From Desulfovibrio sp. TomC (GTDB lineage: Bacteria > Desulfobacterota > Desulfovibrionia > Desulfovibrionales > Desulfovibrionaceae), in the NCBI RefSeq assembly GCF_000801335.2, contig NZ_JSEH01000016.1, positions 1 to 64,000 on the forward strand: a stretch of DNA of 64,000 nt, given 5' to 3'. The notes under the pieces were generated by a model. The model was not told the origin of the DNA and did no database searches. It saw only the letters and a list, made by a program, of their open reading frames with translations. Shown piece after piece: positions 56,812-64,000 of the stretch (positions are counted from its first letter, which is position 1; each line of letters starts with the position of its first letter). Made by a program: the position numbers and the translations under genes.

Positions 56812-57591
56812 ATGTTCGAAATCGAATCCTTCCCGGGAGGCCGCACCTTCCGCTTCTCGGCCAGCTTGGCGCTGCTGGATCGGGCCGTGGACGAAACCGT
56901 GCGGTTCATTACCGGCAGAAACGTCTCGGGGAGCCTTTTCGACGTCAAACTGCTCTTGCGCGAAGCCCTGCTCAACGCCGTCATCCATGGCAACCGCTCC
57001 GATCCCCTGCGCCAGGTGACCCTCGACGTCACCGCCGCCGACGGCCGTCTCACCATCACCGTGGCCGACCAGGGACCGGGCTTCGACTGGCGCTCGGGCC
57101 TGGCCAAACCGCCCCCGCCCGAAGCCACCAGCGGCCGGGGACTCACCATCCTGACCCTTTACGCCGACGACGTGCGTTTCAATGCCGCCGGCAACCAGGT
57201 GACCCTGACCAAGGCCGTCTCCGGCCTGCGGGGTCCCGCCACCCCCCCCAAAGACGCCGGGGACAACACCGCTTGGAGCCCGCCCATGCACGACATCAGT
57301 ATCAGCGACGGCTGCACCATCCTGACGCCGGCCGGAGACATCGTGGCCTCTGTGGCCGATGACTTGCGGGCGCGCTGCAAGGAAATCATGCAGCAGCTCA
57401 CCGGCCCCCTGGTCATTGATCTGACCCGGGTGGAACTCGTCGACTCCGTTGGCATCGGCCTTTTGATTGCCGTGCACAACACCCTGTCCAAAAAAGGCGA
57501 ACGGCTTATCCTGGCCCATGTCAGCCCGGATCTGGCCACGCTGTTGCGCACCATGCGCCTGGACAAACATTTTTCCATCCAACCGGCGTAA
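56812..57591 (+). CDS. Fusion of anti-sigma-type HATPase and STAS domain
   Basis: The 259-residue protein joins an RsbW-type HATPase (about 1-140: LLLREALLNAVIHGNRSD N-box, VADQGPGFDW G1 box, SGRGLTILTLYAD G2 box) to a STAS domain (about 160-259: ISDGCTILTPAGDIVASVADDLRARC; VIDLTRVELVDSVGIGLLIAVHNTL). The serine in DSVGIG is at the place phosphorylated in RsbV/SpoIIAA. In most systems the kinase and its antagonist are separate proteins; here they are one chain, so the partner switch may be intramolecular, or the sigma factor may be replaced by another target. It sits between its likely phosphatase and the Hpt/CheA genes. Confidence 0.88.
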   Translation: MFEIESFPGGRTFRFSASLALLDRAVDETVRFITGRNVSGSLFDVKLLLREALLNAVIHGNRSDPLRQVTLDVTAADGRLTITVADQGPGFDWRSGLAKPPPPEATSGRGLTILTLYADDVRFNAAGNQVTLTKAVSGLRGPATPPKDAGDNTAWSPPMHDISISDGCTILTPAGDIVASVADDLRARCKEIMQQLTGPLVIDLTRVELVDSVGIGLLIAVHNTLSKKGERLILAHVSPDLATLLRTMRLDKHFSIQPA

Positions 57592-57608
57592 CAACGCCCG
57601 GAGACGCC

Positions 57609-58781
57609 ATGGACCAGATGGATGACGAAATCCTTGCCATGTTCATCGAGGACACCCGGGAGCACCTTGCCAATATCGAAACGGCCCTCATGGATATGGA
57701 CCGGCTCGGAGCCGACATCGACGAGGAGCTCGTCAACACCGTCTTTCGCGCTGCCCATTCCATCAAGGGCGGCGCGGGGTTTTTAAATCTCAACAACACC
57801 CGCGACCTGTCCCATCGCCTGGAAAATCTCCTGCACATGATCCGCAGCCGCGAGATCGTCCCGGAAACCCGGATCATCAACCAGCTCCTGACCGGCTTTG
57901 ACCGGCTGCTCGCCCTGGTCGAGGCCGGACCGGCCAGCGACGCCGAAGACATCAGCGAACTCCTGGCCAGCCTGTCCGGCATCGCCACCGAACATCTTTC
58001 CACCGAACAGCGGGCCGAGGCCGTGTCCATCGTGCCCGTCGCCCTGCCCGGCGGCGAAGTCATCTTCGAACTGGATGCGCTGACCCTGCGCCAGGGAGCA
58101 AGCGGCGGCAAAAATCTCTACCTCGTCGAATACGACCTCATCCACGACGTCCAGGCCCGGGGGAAAACCCCCTTTGACGTCATCGCCACCATGGAATCGA
58201 GCGGCCTGATCGTCGATTGCCGCATGGAACTGGCCGCCGTCGGCGACCTCGACGCCCCGCCGGTCAACCGCATTCCCTTTTACGTGCTCTACGCCTCCAT
58301 CGTCGAGCCGGACATCATCGGCTACCTGTTTGCCCTGGACGTCAGCCGCATCCACCCCTTCCCGCTGCCTGAACCACCGGCCGCGCCCGTCCCGGCCGGG
58401 GTTGCCGCGGCCCAGGATTTCGGTCCCTGGCAGCTGTCCCTGGACCTGGACACGGCCTCCCTGCGCCTTGGTTCCGGGCAGGCCCCGGACGCGGGGACGG
58501 CCCGCGAGGCCTTGCTGGCCGCCCTCTCCCAAGGGTTGCCCACCACCATTGACTGGGGCGCGCCCCCGTCCTGCGATCTGGCCATGCTCCAGGTGCTGGT
58601 CGCCGCCGCCCGGACCTATGCCGCCCGGGGACTGGACCTGACCCATGTCGCCTGTTCCCCGGTCGTGACCAGCACTGCCGCACGGGCCGGGATCACCCCC
58701 GCGGCCCTGGCCGCAGCCGGCCTGCCCGGCCACCTGTTTGCCGCCTGCCCAGGCGTTCCCGGAGGACCGGATGGCATTTGA
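57609..58781 (+). CDS. Hpt-domain protein without kinase domain
   Basis: The 390-residue protein starts with an Hpt/CheA-P1 domain with phosphoacceptor His50 in VFRAAHSIKGGAGFLNL. The middle (about 130-260) resembles the CheA-associated region with YLVEYDLIHDVQARGKTPFDVIATMESSG, which is found in long CheA proteins. The last part (LSLDLDTASLRLGSG...LTHVACSPVV) ends without HATPase or CheW domains, and recalls a degenerate STAS-like fold. It overlaps cheA by 11 bp, so the two are made together. It probably receives phosphate from CheA or passes it to receivers. Confidence 0.8.
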   Translation: MDQMDDEILAMFIEDTREHLANIETALMDMDRLGADIDEELVNTVFRAAHSIKGGAGFLNLNNTRDLSHRLENLLHMIRSREIVPETRIINQLLTGFDRLLALVEAGPASDAEDISELLASLSGIATEHLSTEQRAEAVSIVPVALPGGEVIFELDALTLRQGASGGKNLYLVEYDLIHDVQARGKTPFDVIATMESSGLIVDCRMELAAVGDLDAPPVNRIPFYVLYASIVEPDIIGYLFALDVSRIHPFPLPEPPAAPVPAGVAAAQDFGPWQLSLDLDTASLRLGSGQAPDAGTAREALLAALSQGLPTTIDWGAPPSCDLAMLQVLVAAARTYAARGLDLTHVACSPVVTSTAARAGITPAALAAAGLPGHLFAACPGVPGGPDGI

Positions 58782-60894
58782 CGCCGAGACCCACGCCCTG
58801 TTCCAGGAAGAAGTCTCCGAAACCCTCGCCGAACTCGACGGGGCCTTGCTCGAACTGGAAAAAAATCCCGCCGACAAAAACCTGGTCGACCGGGTTTTTC
58901 GCGCCGTCCATACCCTTAAAGGGGCCTGCGACATGTTCGGCATCACCCCGGTGGTGTCTTTGGCCCACAACCTGGAGTCCCTGTTCGACCATGTCCGCAG
59001 CGGCTGGAGGGTGGTGAGCAAGGAACTGCTCGACACCGCCTTTGCCGCCAAGGACCGCTTCGCCACCATGCTGGCCGAAGGAGCCGACCCGGCCGCCCTG
59101 GAAGACCCGCAGCTTTTGGACCGGCTCAGGCAATTGCTGCGCACGCCGGATGCGCCGCAGGAGGCCGTCGTGCCCGAACCAAGCCCCCAGGCCGCCCCGG
59201 ACGACGCGTCAAACCTGGGCCAAAACGATCCCGAAGGCACGGCCGCCCAGGCCACGGCCACCTGGAGCGTCACCCTGTCGCCGTCCGATCCCGGCTTCCT
59301 GTCCCGTAGCGACCCGCTGCCGCTCCTCGACGAACTTCGGGGCCTGGGCCAGGCCACAGTGACCTGCGACGTCTCCGGGGTGCCGGATCTGGCCGAACTC
59401 GACCCGGCCGATTGCCGGCTGCGCTTTCACGTCTGCCTGACCGCCGACACCGCCACGGTCCCGGACGCCAACACCCTGCGCGATGTCTTTTTATTCCTGG
59501 ACAACCAAGCCGACGTCGTTGTCACTCCGGGCAACGGCCCGCTTCCGGTCTTTCCGGCCGCCGGGGCCGAAGGCGTCCCGGCCCAGGCCCGACCGGCAGC
59601 CCAGCCGGCCGCGTCGACGGCAGCCGCCAAGCCCGTGCAGCCGCCCGCTGCCCCGCCATCCCCCCCGGTTGCGGCCACGGCCAAGGCAGCCTCCCCCCCG
59701 GCCGGCGAGGCCAGACCCCAGGCCGCCAAGAAAGAAACCATGCAGAGCCTGCGGGTGGATGCCGGCAAGCTCGACGATCTGGTCAACCTTGTGGGCGAAC
59801 TGGTCATTGCCCAGGCCCGGCTCACCCAGCTGGCCGCCAGTCTGACCCATCCGGCGCTCATCAGCGTGGCCGAGGAAATCGAACGGCTTTCCAACGAACT
59901 GCGCGACAATACGCTTGGCATCCGGATGCTGCCCATTGGCACCACCTTCAGCCGGTTCCGCCGGCTGGTGCGCGATTTGTCCTCGGAAATGCAGAAATCC
60001 ATCGAGCTGGTCACCGAGGGCGGGGAAACCGAGCTGGACAAAACGGTCATCGAGCAGCTCAACGACCCGCTGGTCCACCTGCTGCGCAACAGCATCGACC
60101 ATGGCATCGAATCCCCGGAGGAACGGCTGGCCGCCGGCAAGCCCGAAGCCGGCACAATCGTTATCTCGGCCGAACACGCCGGCGGCGAGGTGGTGATCAA
60201 CATCACCGACGACGGCAAAGGCATGTCCGCCGAACGGATTCGGGCCAAGGCCGTGGAAAAGGGGCTGGTCGCGCCCGATACCCGTCTGACCGAGAGCGAA
60301 TGCTTCAACCTGATTTTCCTGCCCGGCTTTTCCACGGCGGAAAAGATCACCAACATCTCGGGCCGGGGCGTGGGCATGGACGTGGTCAAACGCAGCATGG
60401 ACGCGCTTCGCGGCAAGATCGACGTGCAAAGCGAGCCGGGCAAAGGGACGCGCATCACCATCAAGCTGCCGCTCACCCTGGCCATCATCGACGGCCTCCA
60501 GATCAAGGCCGGCGAGGACCAGTACATCATCCCGCTGTCGCTGGTGGAGGAATGCGTGGAACTGCCGCGCGACCGGGCCGAGGCCTCGGGCCGGGGCCGC
60601 ACCATCCAGCTGCGCGGCGAAATCGTGCCGTTTATCCGGCTGCGCGAGGCCTTTGAACTCGACGGCCAGCCGCCGGCCATCGAACAGATCGTGGTCACCC
60701 GCTTCGAGGGCGAACGGGCCGGCATTGCCGTGGATCAGGTGCTTGGCCAGCAGCAGACCGTGATCAAGAGTCTTGGCAACTACATCGGTTCGGTGTCGGG
60801 CATCTCCGGGGCCACCATCAACGGCGACGGCACCATGTCGCTGATTCTCGACGTGCCGACCCTGGTGGCCTCGGTCAAGCGGGTGGCTGCGTGA
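58771..60894 (+). CDS. cheA: CheA chemotaxis-type histidine kinase
   Basis: The 707-residue protein has P1 with phosphoacceptor His47 (VFRAVHTLKGACDMFG), a variable middle with the same P2-like type region as the upstream gene, a Pro/Ala linker (about 270-320), P3 dimerisation (MQSLRVDAGKLDDLVNLVGELVIAQARL), P4 ATPase (HLLRNSIDHGIE, DDGKGM, GRGVGMDVV) and a CheW-like P5. All nucleotide-binding boxes are intact. GGAGG lies five bases before ATG 58771. It ends an operon of receiver-phosphatase, HATPase-STAS and Hpt genes rather than a flagellar chemotaxis operon, so it may run a non-chemotactic pathway. Confidence 0.95.
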   Translation: MAFDAETHALFQEEVSETLAELDGALLELEKNPADKNLVDRVFRAVHTLKGACDMFGITPVVSLAHNLESLFDHVRSGWRVVSKELLDTAFAAKDRFATMLAEGADPAALEDPQLLDRLRQLLRTPDAPQEAVVPEPSPQAAPDDASNLGQNDPEGTAAQATATWSVTLSPSDPGFLSRSDPLPLLDELRGLGQATVTCDVSGVPDLAELDPADCRLRFHVCLTADTATVPDANTLRDVFLFLDNQADVVVTPGNGPLPVFPAAGAEGVPAQARPAAQPAASTAAAKPVQPPAAPPSPPVAATAKAASPPAGEARPQAAKKETMQSLRVDAGKLDDLVNLVGELVIAQARLTQLAASLTHPALISVAEEIERLSNELRDNTLGIRMLPIGTTFSRFRRLVRDLSSEMQKSIELVTEGGETELDKTVIEQLNDPLVHLLRNSIDHGIESPEERLAAGKPEAGTIVISAEHAGGEVVINITDDGKGMSAERIRAKAVEKGLVAPDTRLTESECFNLIFLPGFSTAEKITNISGRGVGMDVVKRSMDALRGKIDVQSEPGKGTRITIKLPLTLAIIDGLQIKAGEDQYIIPLSLVEECVELPRDRAEASGRGRTIQLRGEIVPFIRLREAFELDGQPPAIEQIVVTRFEGERAGIAVDQVLGQQQTVIKSLGNYIGSVSGISGATINGDGTMSLILDVPTLVASVKRVAA

Positions 60895-60953
60895 GGCCGG
60901 ACCGTGGCGGGCCGGCAGCGTCGCCAGCTCGCTGGGGCATTTTTCCCCACACA

Positions 60954-60982
60954 TTGACCCCTTGCCCCGAGGCCGCTACAAT
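60954..60982 (+). promoter_or_regulatory. Sigma70-type promoter of fur-like gene
   Basis: TTGACC (60954-60959) and TACAAT (60977-60982) are 17 bases apart, near the consensus on both sides, 34 bp before the ATG at 61016. This is the best promoter match in the window. No Fur-box palindrome was obvious around it. Confidence 0.7.
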
Positions 60983-61015
60983 CGCCGAAATCCGTGGGAC
61001 GAGGACCCTTGCCGC

Positions 61016-61459
61016 ATGAAAGATCCGTACGACCTGTTTGCCGATTTCGTGGCGCGCCAAAAGCTCAAGATGACGCCCCAGCGGCGGCAGATTCTTGACG
61101 TTTTTCTGGCCGAAAAAGGCCATGTCACGTCTGAAGAACTCTACCAGAAGGTCAAGGCCGAGTTCCCGTCCATCGGACAGGCCACGGTCTACCGCACGCT
61201 CAAGCTCCTGGCCGATTCCGGGCTGGCCAAGGCCGTGGAATTCGGCGACGGGGCCATGCGCTATGAGATCCTCTATGGCCAAAGCCACCACGACCACCTC
61301 ATCTGCGAGTCCTGCGGCGTCAACGTCGAGGTCGTGGACCCGGCCATCGAGCAGTTGCAGGAAGACGTGGCCCGACGCCACGGCTTTGCCCTGACCGGCC
61401 ACAAACTCTACCTCTACGGCCTGTGCCCGGAGTGCCGCAAAAAGCGCTCCGTGGCCTAG
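61016..61459 (+). CDS. Fur-family metal-responsive repressor
   Basis: The 147-residue protein has a winged-helix DNA-binding half (MTPQRRQILDVFLAEKGHVTSEELYQKV; QATVYRTLKLLADSGL) and the Fur dimerisation half with HHDH (91-94), C97-ESC100 and C137-PEC140, the two CxxC pairs that hold structural zinc. Whether it answers to iron (Fur) or peroxide (PerR) cannot be fixed by eye. It is monocistronic with its own promoter and lies next to no iron-uptake genes. GAGGA lies ten bases before ATG 61016. Confidence 0.92.
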   Translation: MKDPYDLFADFVARQKLKMTPQRRQILDVFLAEKGHVTSEELYQKVKAEFPSIGQATVYRTLKLLADSGLAKAVEFGDGAMRYEILYGQSHHDHLICESCGVNVEVVDPAIEQLQEDVARRHGFALTGHKLYLYGLCPECRKKRSVA

Positions 61460-61698
61460 GCTGGCCTGCCGCAACACTACGGTCGTTTTTTTGAGGGGAA
61501 AGAGCCCTCCTTGCCTGGTGTCCGGCCTGCCGGCCGAAGCGAATTACCCGGCCGCCGCTCGGGATTCCTCCCGGTCGGTGCGCGGTTGCCCCGGGCTAAT
61601 TCCGTCTTTGTCCCATCGGACGTTGTGGGTCCTCTCCCGGCCGGTTCGCGGCTGTCTCGGGCGGTTCTCCGGTCCGTCGCCTCTCCGTCCGCCCGGCC
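61460..61698. repeat. Intergenic region with imperfect 27-nt direct repeats
   Basis: The gap between the convergent fur-like and SulP genes has two related stretches beginning CCCGGTCGGTGCGCGG (61570-61596) and CCCGGCCGGTTCGCGG (61636-61662), each 27 nt, 66 bp apart, with five mismatches. Pyrimidine-rich DNA follows. No gene or clear terminator is visible. Confidence 0.4.
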
Positions 61699-63573
61699 TT
61701 AGTCCGGCTCTCCAGTCGTTCCTGCGGTCCCGGCCGACCCCTCCCTGCTTCGGCTGCGCCCTGCCCCGGACCCAGCCGCCCAGCCGCCCGGCCGCGTGGC
61801 GCACTCGGCAAAAACCCGGGCCGGACAGCAGGCGCAGCGTTCCGGGTCGAGCCGCTCCACAATGCCGGCAATGGCCGATTCCTTGTCCGGAAAGACGTTT
61901 TGCCTGCCGATGCGGTCCAGACAGCCACCCCGCTCCAGCAGCTCCAGCACCTCCCTCTTGAGTGAACAAAAAAAGATCTCCCGCCCCGACAACTTCATGG
62001 CTCCGGCCTCGTGAAAGAGCATGTGGCAGCCGCCGGCGTCGATAAAATTGATGCCCGAACCGAGGATCAGAATGTGGCACTGCTCGGGGCTCCTGGCCAC
62101 GAGACGGTGCAATTCCTCGGCGATATGGTTGACGGCCCCGAAGAAAATCGAGCCGTCCAGGCGCAGAATCTTCAGCTGCGGGCACTCGGCCAGGGGCTTT
62201 CGCCGCACATTGGTCAGGGCGCGGTGGGCCGAATCCGGATTCGGGGCCAGGGTGATGAAATGCGGGTGGCTGGTGCGGCGCAGGTAGAGCAGAAGCGACA
62301 GCATGACCCCGGCATAGATGGCAAATTCCAGGGCCACAAAGAGCGTGGCCAGGAAGGTCGCCCCCAACACCCCGGCTTCCGAGCGGTCCGTGTGCAGGAT
62401 ATGGCGGATGGCCTTGCCATTGACCAGCCCGGCCGCCACCAGCACGATGACCCCGGCCATGGCCGGTATGGGCAGATAGGCCGTGGCCGGGGCAACAAGC
62501 AGCACCACCGCGGCCAAAAACAGGGCCGAAAAGACCGCTGCCAGCGGCGTCTTGGCCCCGGCGTCGAAATTGACCCCGGTGCGGGTGAACGACCCGGACG
62601 AGGCATAGCCCGACAAAAAGCCGCCGACCAGATTGGCCAGCCCCTGGCCGATAAATTCCTGGCTGTTGTCGATGGTCTGCTCCGAGCGCACGGCCACGGC
62701 CCGGGCAATGGACACGGCCTCGGCCAGGCCAAGCATGGCTACGGCCAGGGCTCCGGGGAAAAGCACCCGGAAAGTGCCGAGATCAAATTCCGGCAGGGAC
62801 AGGGGCGGCAGACTGGACGGCAAGGCCCCGACCAGCTTGGCCCCGTGTCCGGCCCCGTCCACCAGCTGGCAGACCAGACTGCCGCCGACAAGGGCCAGGA
62901 GCAGGGCCGGGGAACGCGGCCAGAGCCGGCGAAGAAGGATGGCCAGGACCAGCGTGGACCCGGCAATGAGCGCCACCGTCCCGTTTATGGCCGGGAGCTG
63001 CCCCAAAAAAGCGAACCAGGTTTCCAGAAACGAGCCGCCGCGCGGCAGCGTGACCCCGAAAAAATGCCCCAGCTGGCTGGTGGCGATCAGGATGGCCGCA
63101 CCGGCCGTAAAGCCCGTCACCACCGAATGGGACACAAAATTGACCACCCCGCCCAGGCGGGCCAGTCCCAGGCCGAACTGCACCAGCCCGCACAGGGCGG
63201 TCAGGGCCAACACGAGGCGGATATAGTCCGGCGACCCCGGCAGGGCCAGCTGGCTGACATTGGCGTAGACGACCAGGGAGATGGCCGTGGTCGGGCCGGA
63301 GATGAGGTGCCAGGAGGAACCGAACAGGGCAGCCACGATGACCGGGGCCATGGCGGCGTAGAGACCGTACTGGGGCGGCAGCCCGGCAATGGCGGCAAAG
63401 GCCACGCCCTGGGGCAGGACAATGACCGCGCCGGTCAGCCCGGCCCACAGGTCGGCGGACAGCGTGCGGCGGTTGACCCGCGGCCACCAGCCAAGAAACG
63501 GCAGGAACCGGGGCAGGGTCTTTTTAAGCGCGTCCAGGGACGTCGGACGTCGGGGCAGTTCACAGCGTTCCAT
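61699..63573 (-). CDS. SulP-family anion transporter with STAS domain
   Basis: The 624-residue protein has about eleven membrane segments with SulP motifs (LTGAVIVLPQGVAFAAIAGLPPQYGLYAAM; SGPTTAISLVV; GGFLSGYASSGSFTRTGVNFDAGAKT), then a STAS domain (about 455-570, LKILRLDGSIFFGAVNHIAEEL; GSGINFIDAGGCHMLF). SulP proteins move sulfate, bicarbonate or other anions; in a sulfate reducer sulfate uptake is attractive but unproven. After the STAS domain comes a cysteine cluster (CACCPARVFAEC) and a low-complexity Gly/Ser/Arg tail. ATG 63573 has GGAG seven bases upstream; longer frames upstream look non-coding. Confidence 0.85.
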   Translation of the reverse strand: MERCELPRRPTSLDALKKTLPRFLPFLGWWPRVNRRTLSADLWAGLTGAVIVLPQGVAFAAIAGLPPQYGLYAAMAPVIVAALFGSSWHLISGPTTAISLVVYANVSQLALPGSPDYIRLVLALTALCGLVQFGLGLARLGGVVNFVSHSVVTGFTAGAAILIATSQLGHFFGVTLPRGGSFLETWFAFLGQLPAINGTVALIAGSTLVLAILLRRLWPRSPALLLALVGGSLVCQLVDGAGHGAKLVGALPSSLPPLSLPEFDLGTFRVLFPGALAVAMLGLAEAVSIARAVAVRSEQTIDNSQEFIGQGLANLVGGFLSGYASSGSFTRTGVNFDAGAKTPLAAVFSALFLAAVVLLVAPATAYLPIPAMAGVIVLVAAGLVNGKAIRHILHTDRSEAGVLGATFLATLFVALEFAIYAGVMLSLLLYLRRTSHPHFITLAPNPDSAHRALTNVRRKPLAECPQLKILRLDGSIFFGAVNHIAEELHRLVARSPEQCHILILGSGINFIDAGGCHMLFHEAGAMKLSGREIFFCSLKREVLELLERGGCLDRIGRQNVFPDKESAIAGIVERLDPERCACCPARVFAECATRPGGWAAGSGAGRSRSREGSAGTAGTTGEPD

Positions 63574-63830
63574 GCCGGTCTCCAGGGCTGGGCGTATGCT
63601 AGCGACCATACCCGGGAAGCCGGCAGGGTCAAGCCGGCTGGTCTGCAGCAGACGACGCCCTCGCCCTCCGCGCCCATCGCTCCCACGCCCCCTTGCCACG
63701 ACGGGGAAAGCGTCTTACAGTTTCATTCCTTTCCTCCACGGACGGAGCCGGTCCCCGATTGATGCGGGGCCGCGAGGGCAGGCACGCTCGTGTCCCCGCC
63801 GCGCAGCGCTTTTGCGCCCGGAGTCCGCCC

Positions 63831-64000
63831 ATGGCCGCCATTGCCGCCACATCCCCCATCGGGGCCTATCAGCGCGAGGCGTCTCGCCTGGCTTCGGCTG
63901 TGCCCAACGTCGGCGGCAAGATCGTCAACCGCGAGGCCGGGTTCAACGTCGGCCCGTTTTCCGTGCGCTATACCGCCACGGACTATGAATTCGACCTCAC
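63831..64000 (+). CDS. Start of an uncharacterised gene cut by the window end
   Basis: An open frame begins MAAIAATSPIGAYQ and runs on to the end of the window without a stop (56 codons seen). GGAG lies eight bases before the ATG. The visible part includes AGFNVGPFSVRYTATDYEFDL, a soluble, beta-like stretch with no recognised domain. It diverges from the SulP gene across 257 bp that hold nothing else I can name. Confidence 0.55.
   Translation, partial: MAAIAATSPIGAYQREASRLASAVPNVGGKIVNREAGFNVGPFSVRYTATDYEFDL

Noticed and set aside
1-64000. tRNA, rRNA, CRISPR array, integrase or IS transposase
   Set aside because: No cloverleaf, rRNA-like stretch, regularly spaced repeat array or transposase/integrase motif was recognised by eye on either strand; a tRNA search program would be needed to exclude tRNAs fully.

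Overview
The window is high-GC DNA with dense, mostly short-spaced genes and no rRNA, tRNA, CRISPR array or transposase gene that I could recognise. The clearest taxonomic marker is a complete tmc locus (WD40-like TmcD, cytochrome b-type TmcC, CCG-domain iron-sulphur TmcB, tetraheme type II cytochrome c3 TmcA), a transmembrane electron-transfer complex of sulfate reducers. With the abundant CheW/CheA/GGDEF signalling proteins and the codon bias, this points to Desulfovibrionaceae (Desulfovibrio or Solidesulfovibrio-like). Genus-level placement is inference.

Layout. 1-7300: acyl-CoA dehydrogenase, a FapA/DUF342 protein, a CheW, then a metal-transport operon: a membrane-less MgtE-type sensor protein followed by a non-canonical Nramp transporter, preceded by a roughly 500-nt leader with two small ORFs. 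7300-14060: MFS transporter, secreted Ntn hydrolase, then a tight operon (lipoprotein, hotdog thioesterase, unknown 99-residue protein, ThiS-like carrier, ThiF-like E1 enzyme) and a GAF protein with a vestigial histidine-kinase segment. 14060-20250: lytic transglycosylase diverging from tmcDCBA, which ends in a strong terminator. 20250-30760: a secreted BamE-like protein, an orphan receiver, an FAD oxidoreductase, a PEP-synthase-like protein, an SLC13-type permease, a PAS-GGDEF protein, unknowns and a CheW.

30785-46456 is a run of twelve minus-strand genes with overlaps or very short gaps. Read in transcription order it encodes a serine-palmitoyltransferase-like alpha-oxoamine synthase, a MacB-like ABC permease and ATPase, a TolC-like outer membrane protein, an HlyD-like adaptor, a GNAT-fold protein resembling the bacterial ceramide synthase family, a membrane protein, a GT2 glycosyltransferase, an asparagine-synthase-like amidotransferase, a methyltransferase, a GT4 glycosyltransferase and a second amidotransferase. 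My best reading is synthesis, glycosylation and export of a sphingolipid-like lipid; this is the most interesting candidate system here. Three further co-directional genes (46583-49214), including an ArnT-like glycosyltransferase, lie just upstream.

49255-64000: a dCache-GGDEF protein, a GT2 enzyme, a deacetylase-like protein, an HDOD protein, a small membrane protein, a signalling operon (receiver-PP2C phosphatase, HATPase-STAS fusion, Hpt protein, CheA), Fur with a good sigma70-type promoter, a SulP transporter and a partial gene cut by the window end.

A dispersed intergenic repeat links several regions. Two full copies of 242-243 bp with 13-bp terminal inverted repeats (7325-7567 and 29401-29642) and several partial copies supply coding sequence to the ends of neighbouring genes in at least two places.
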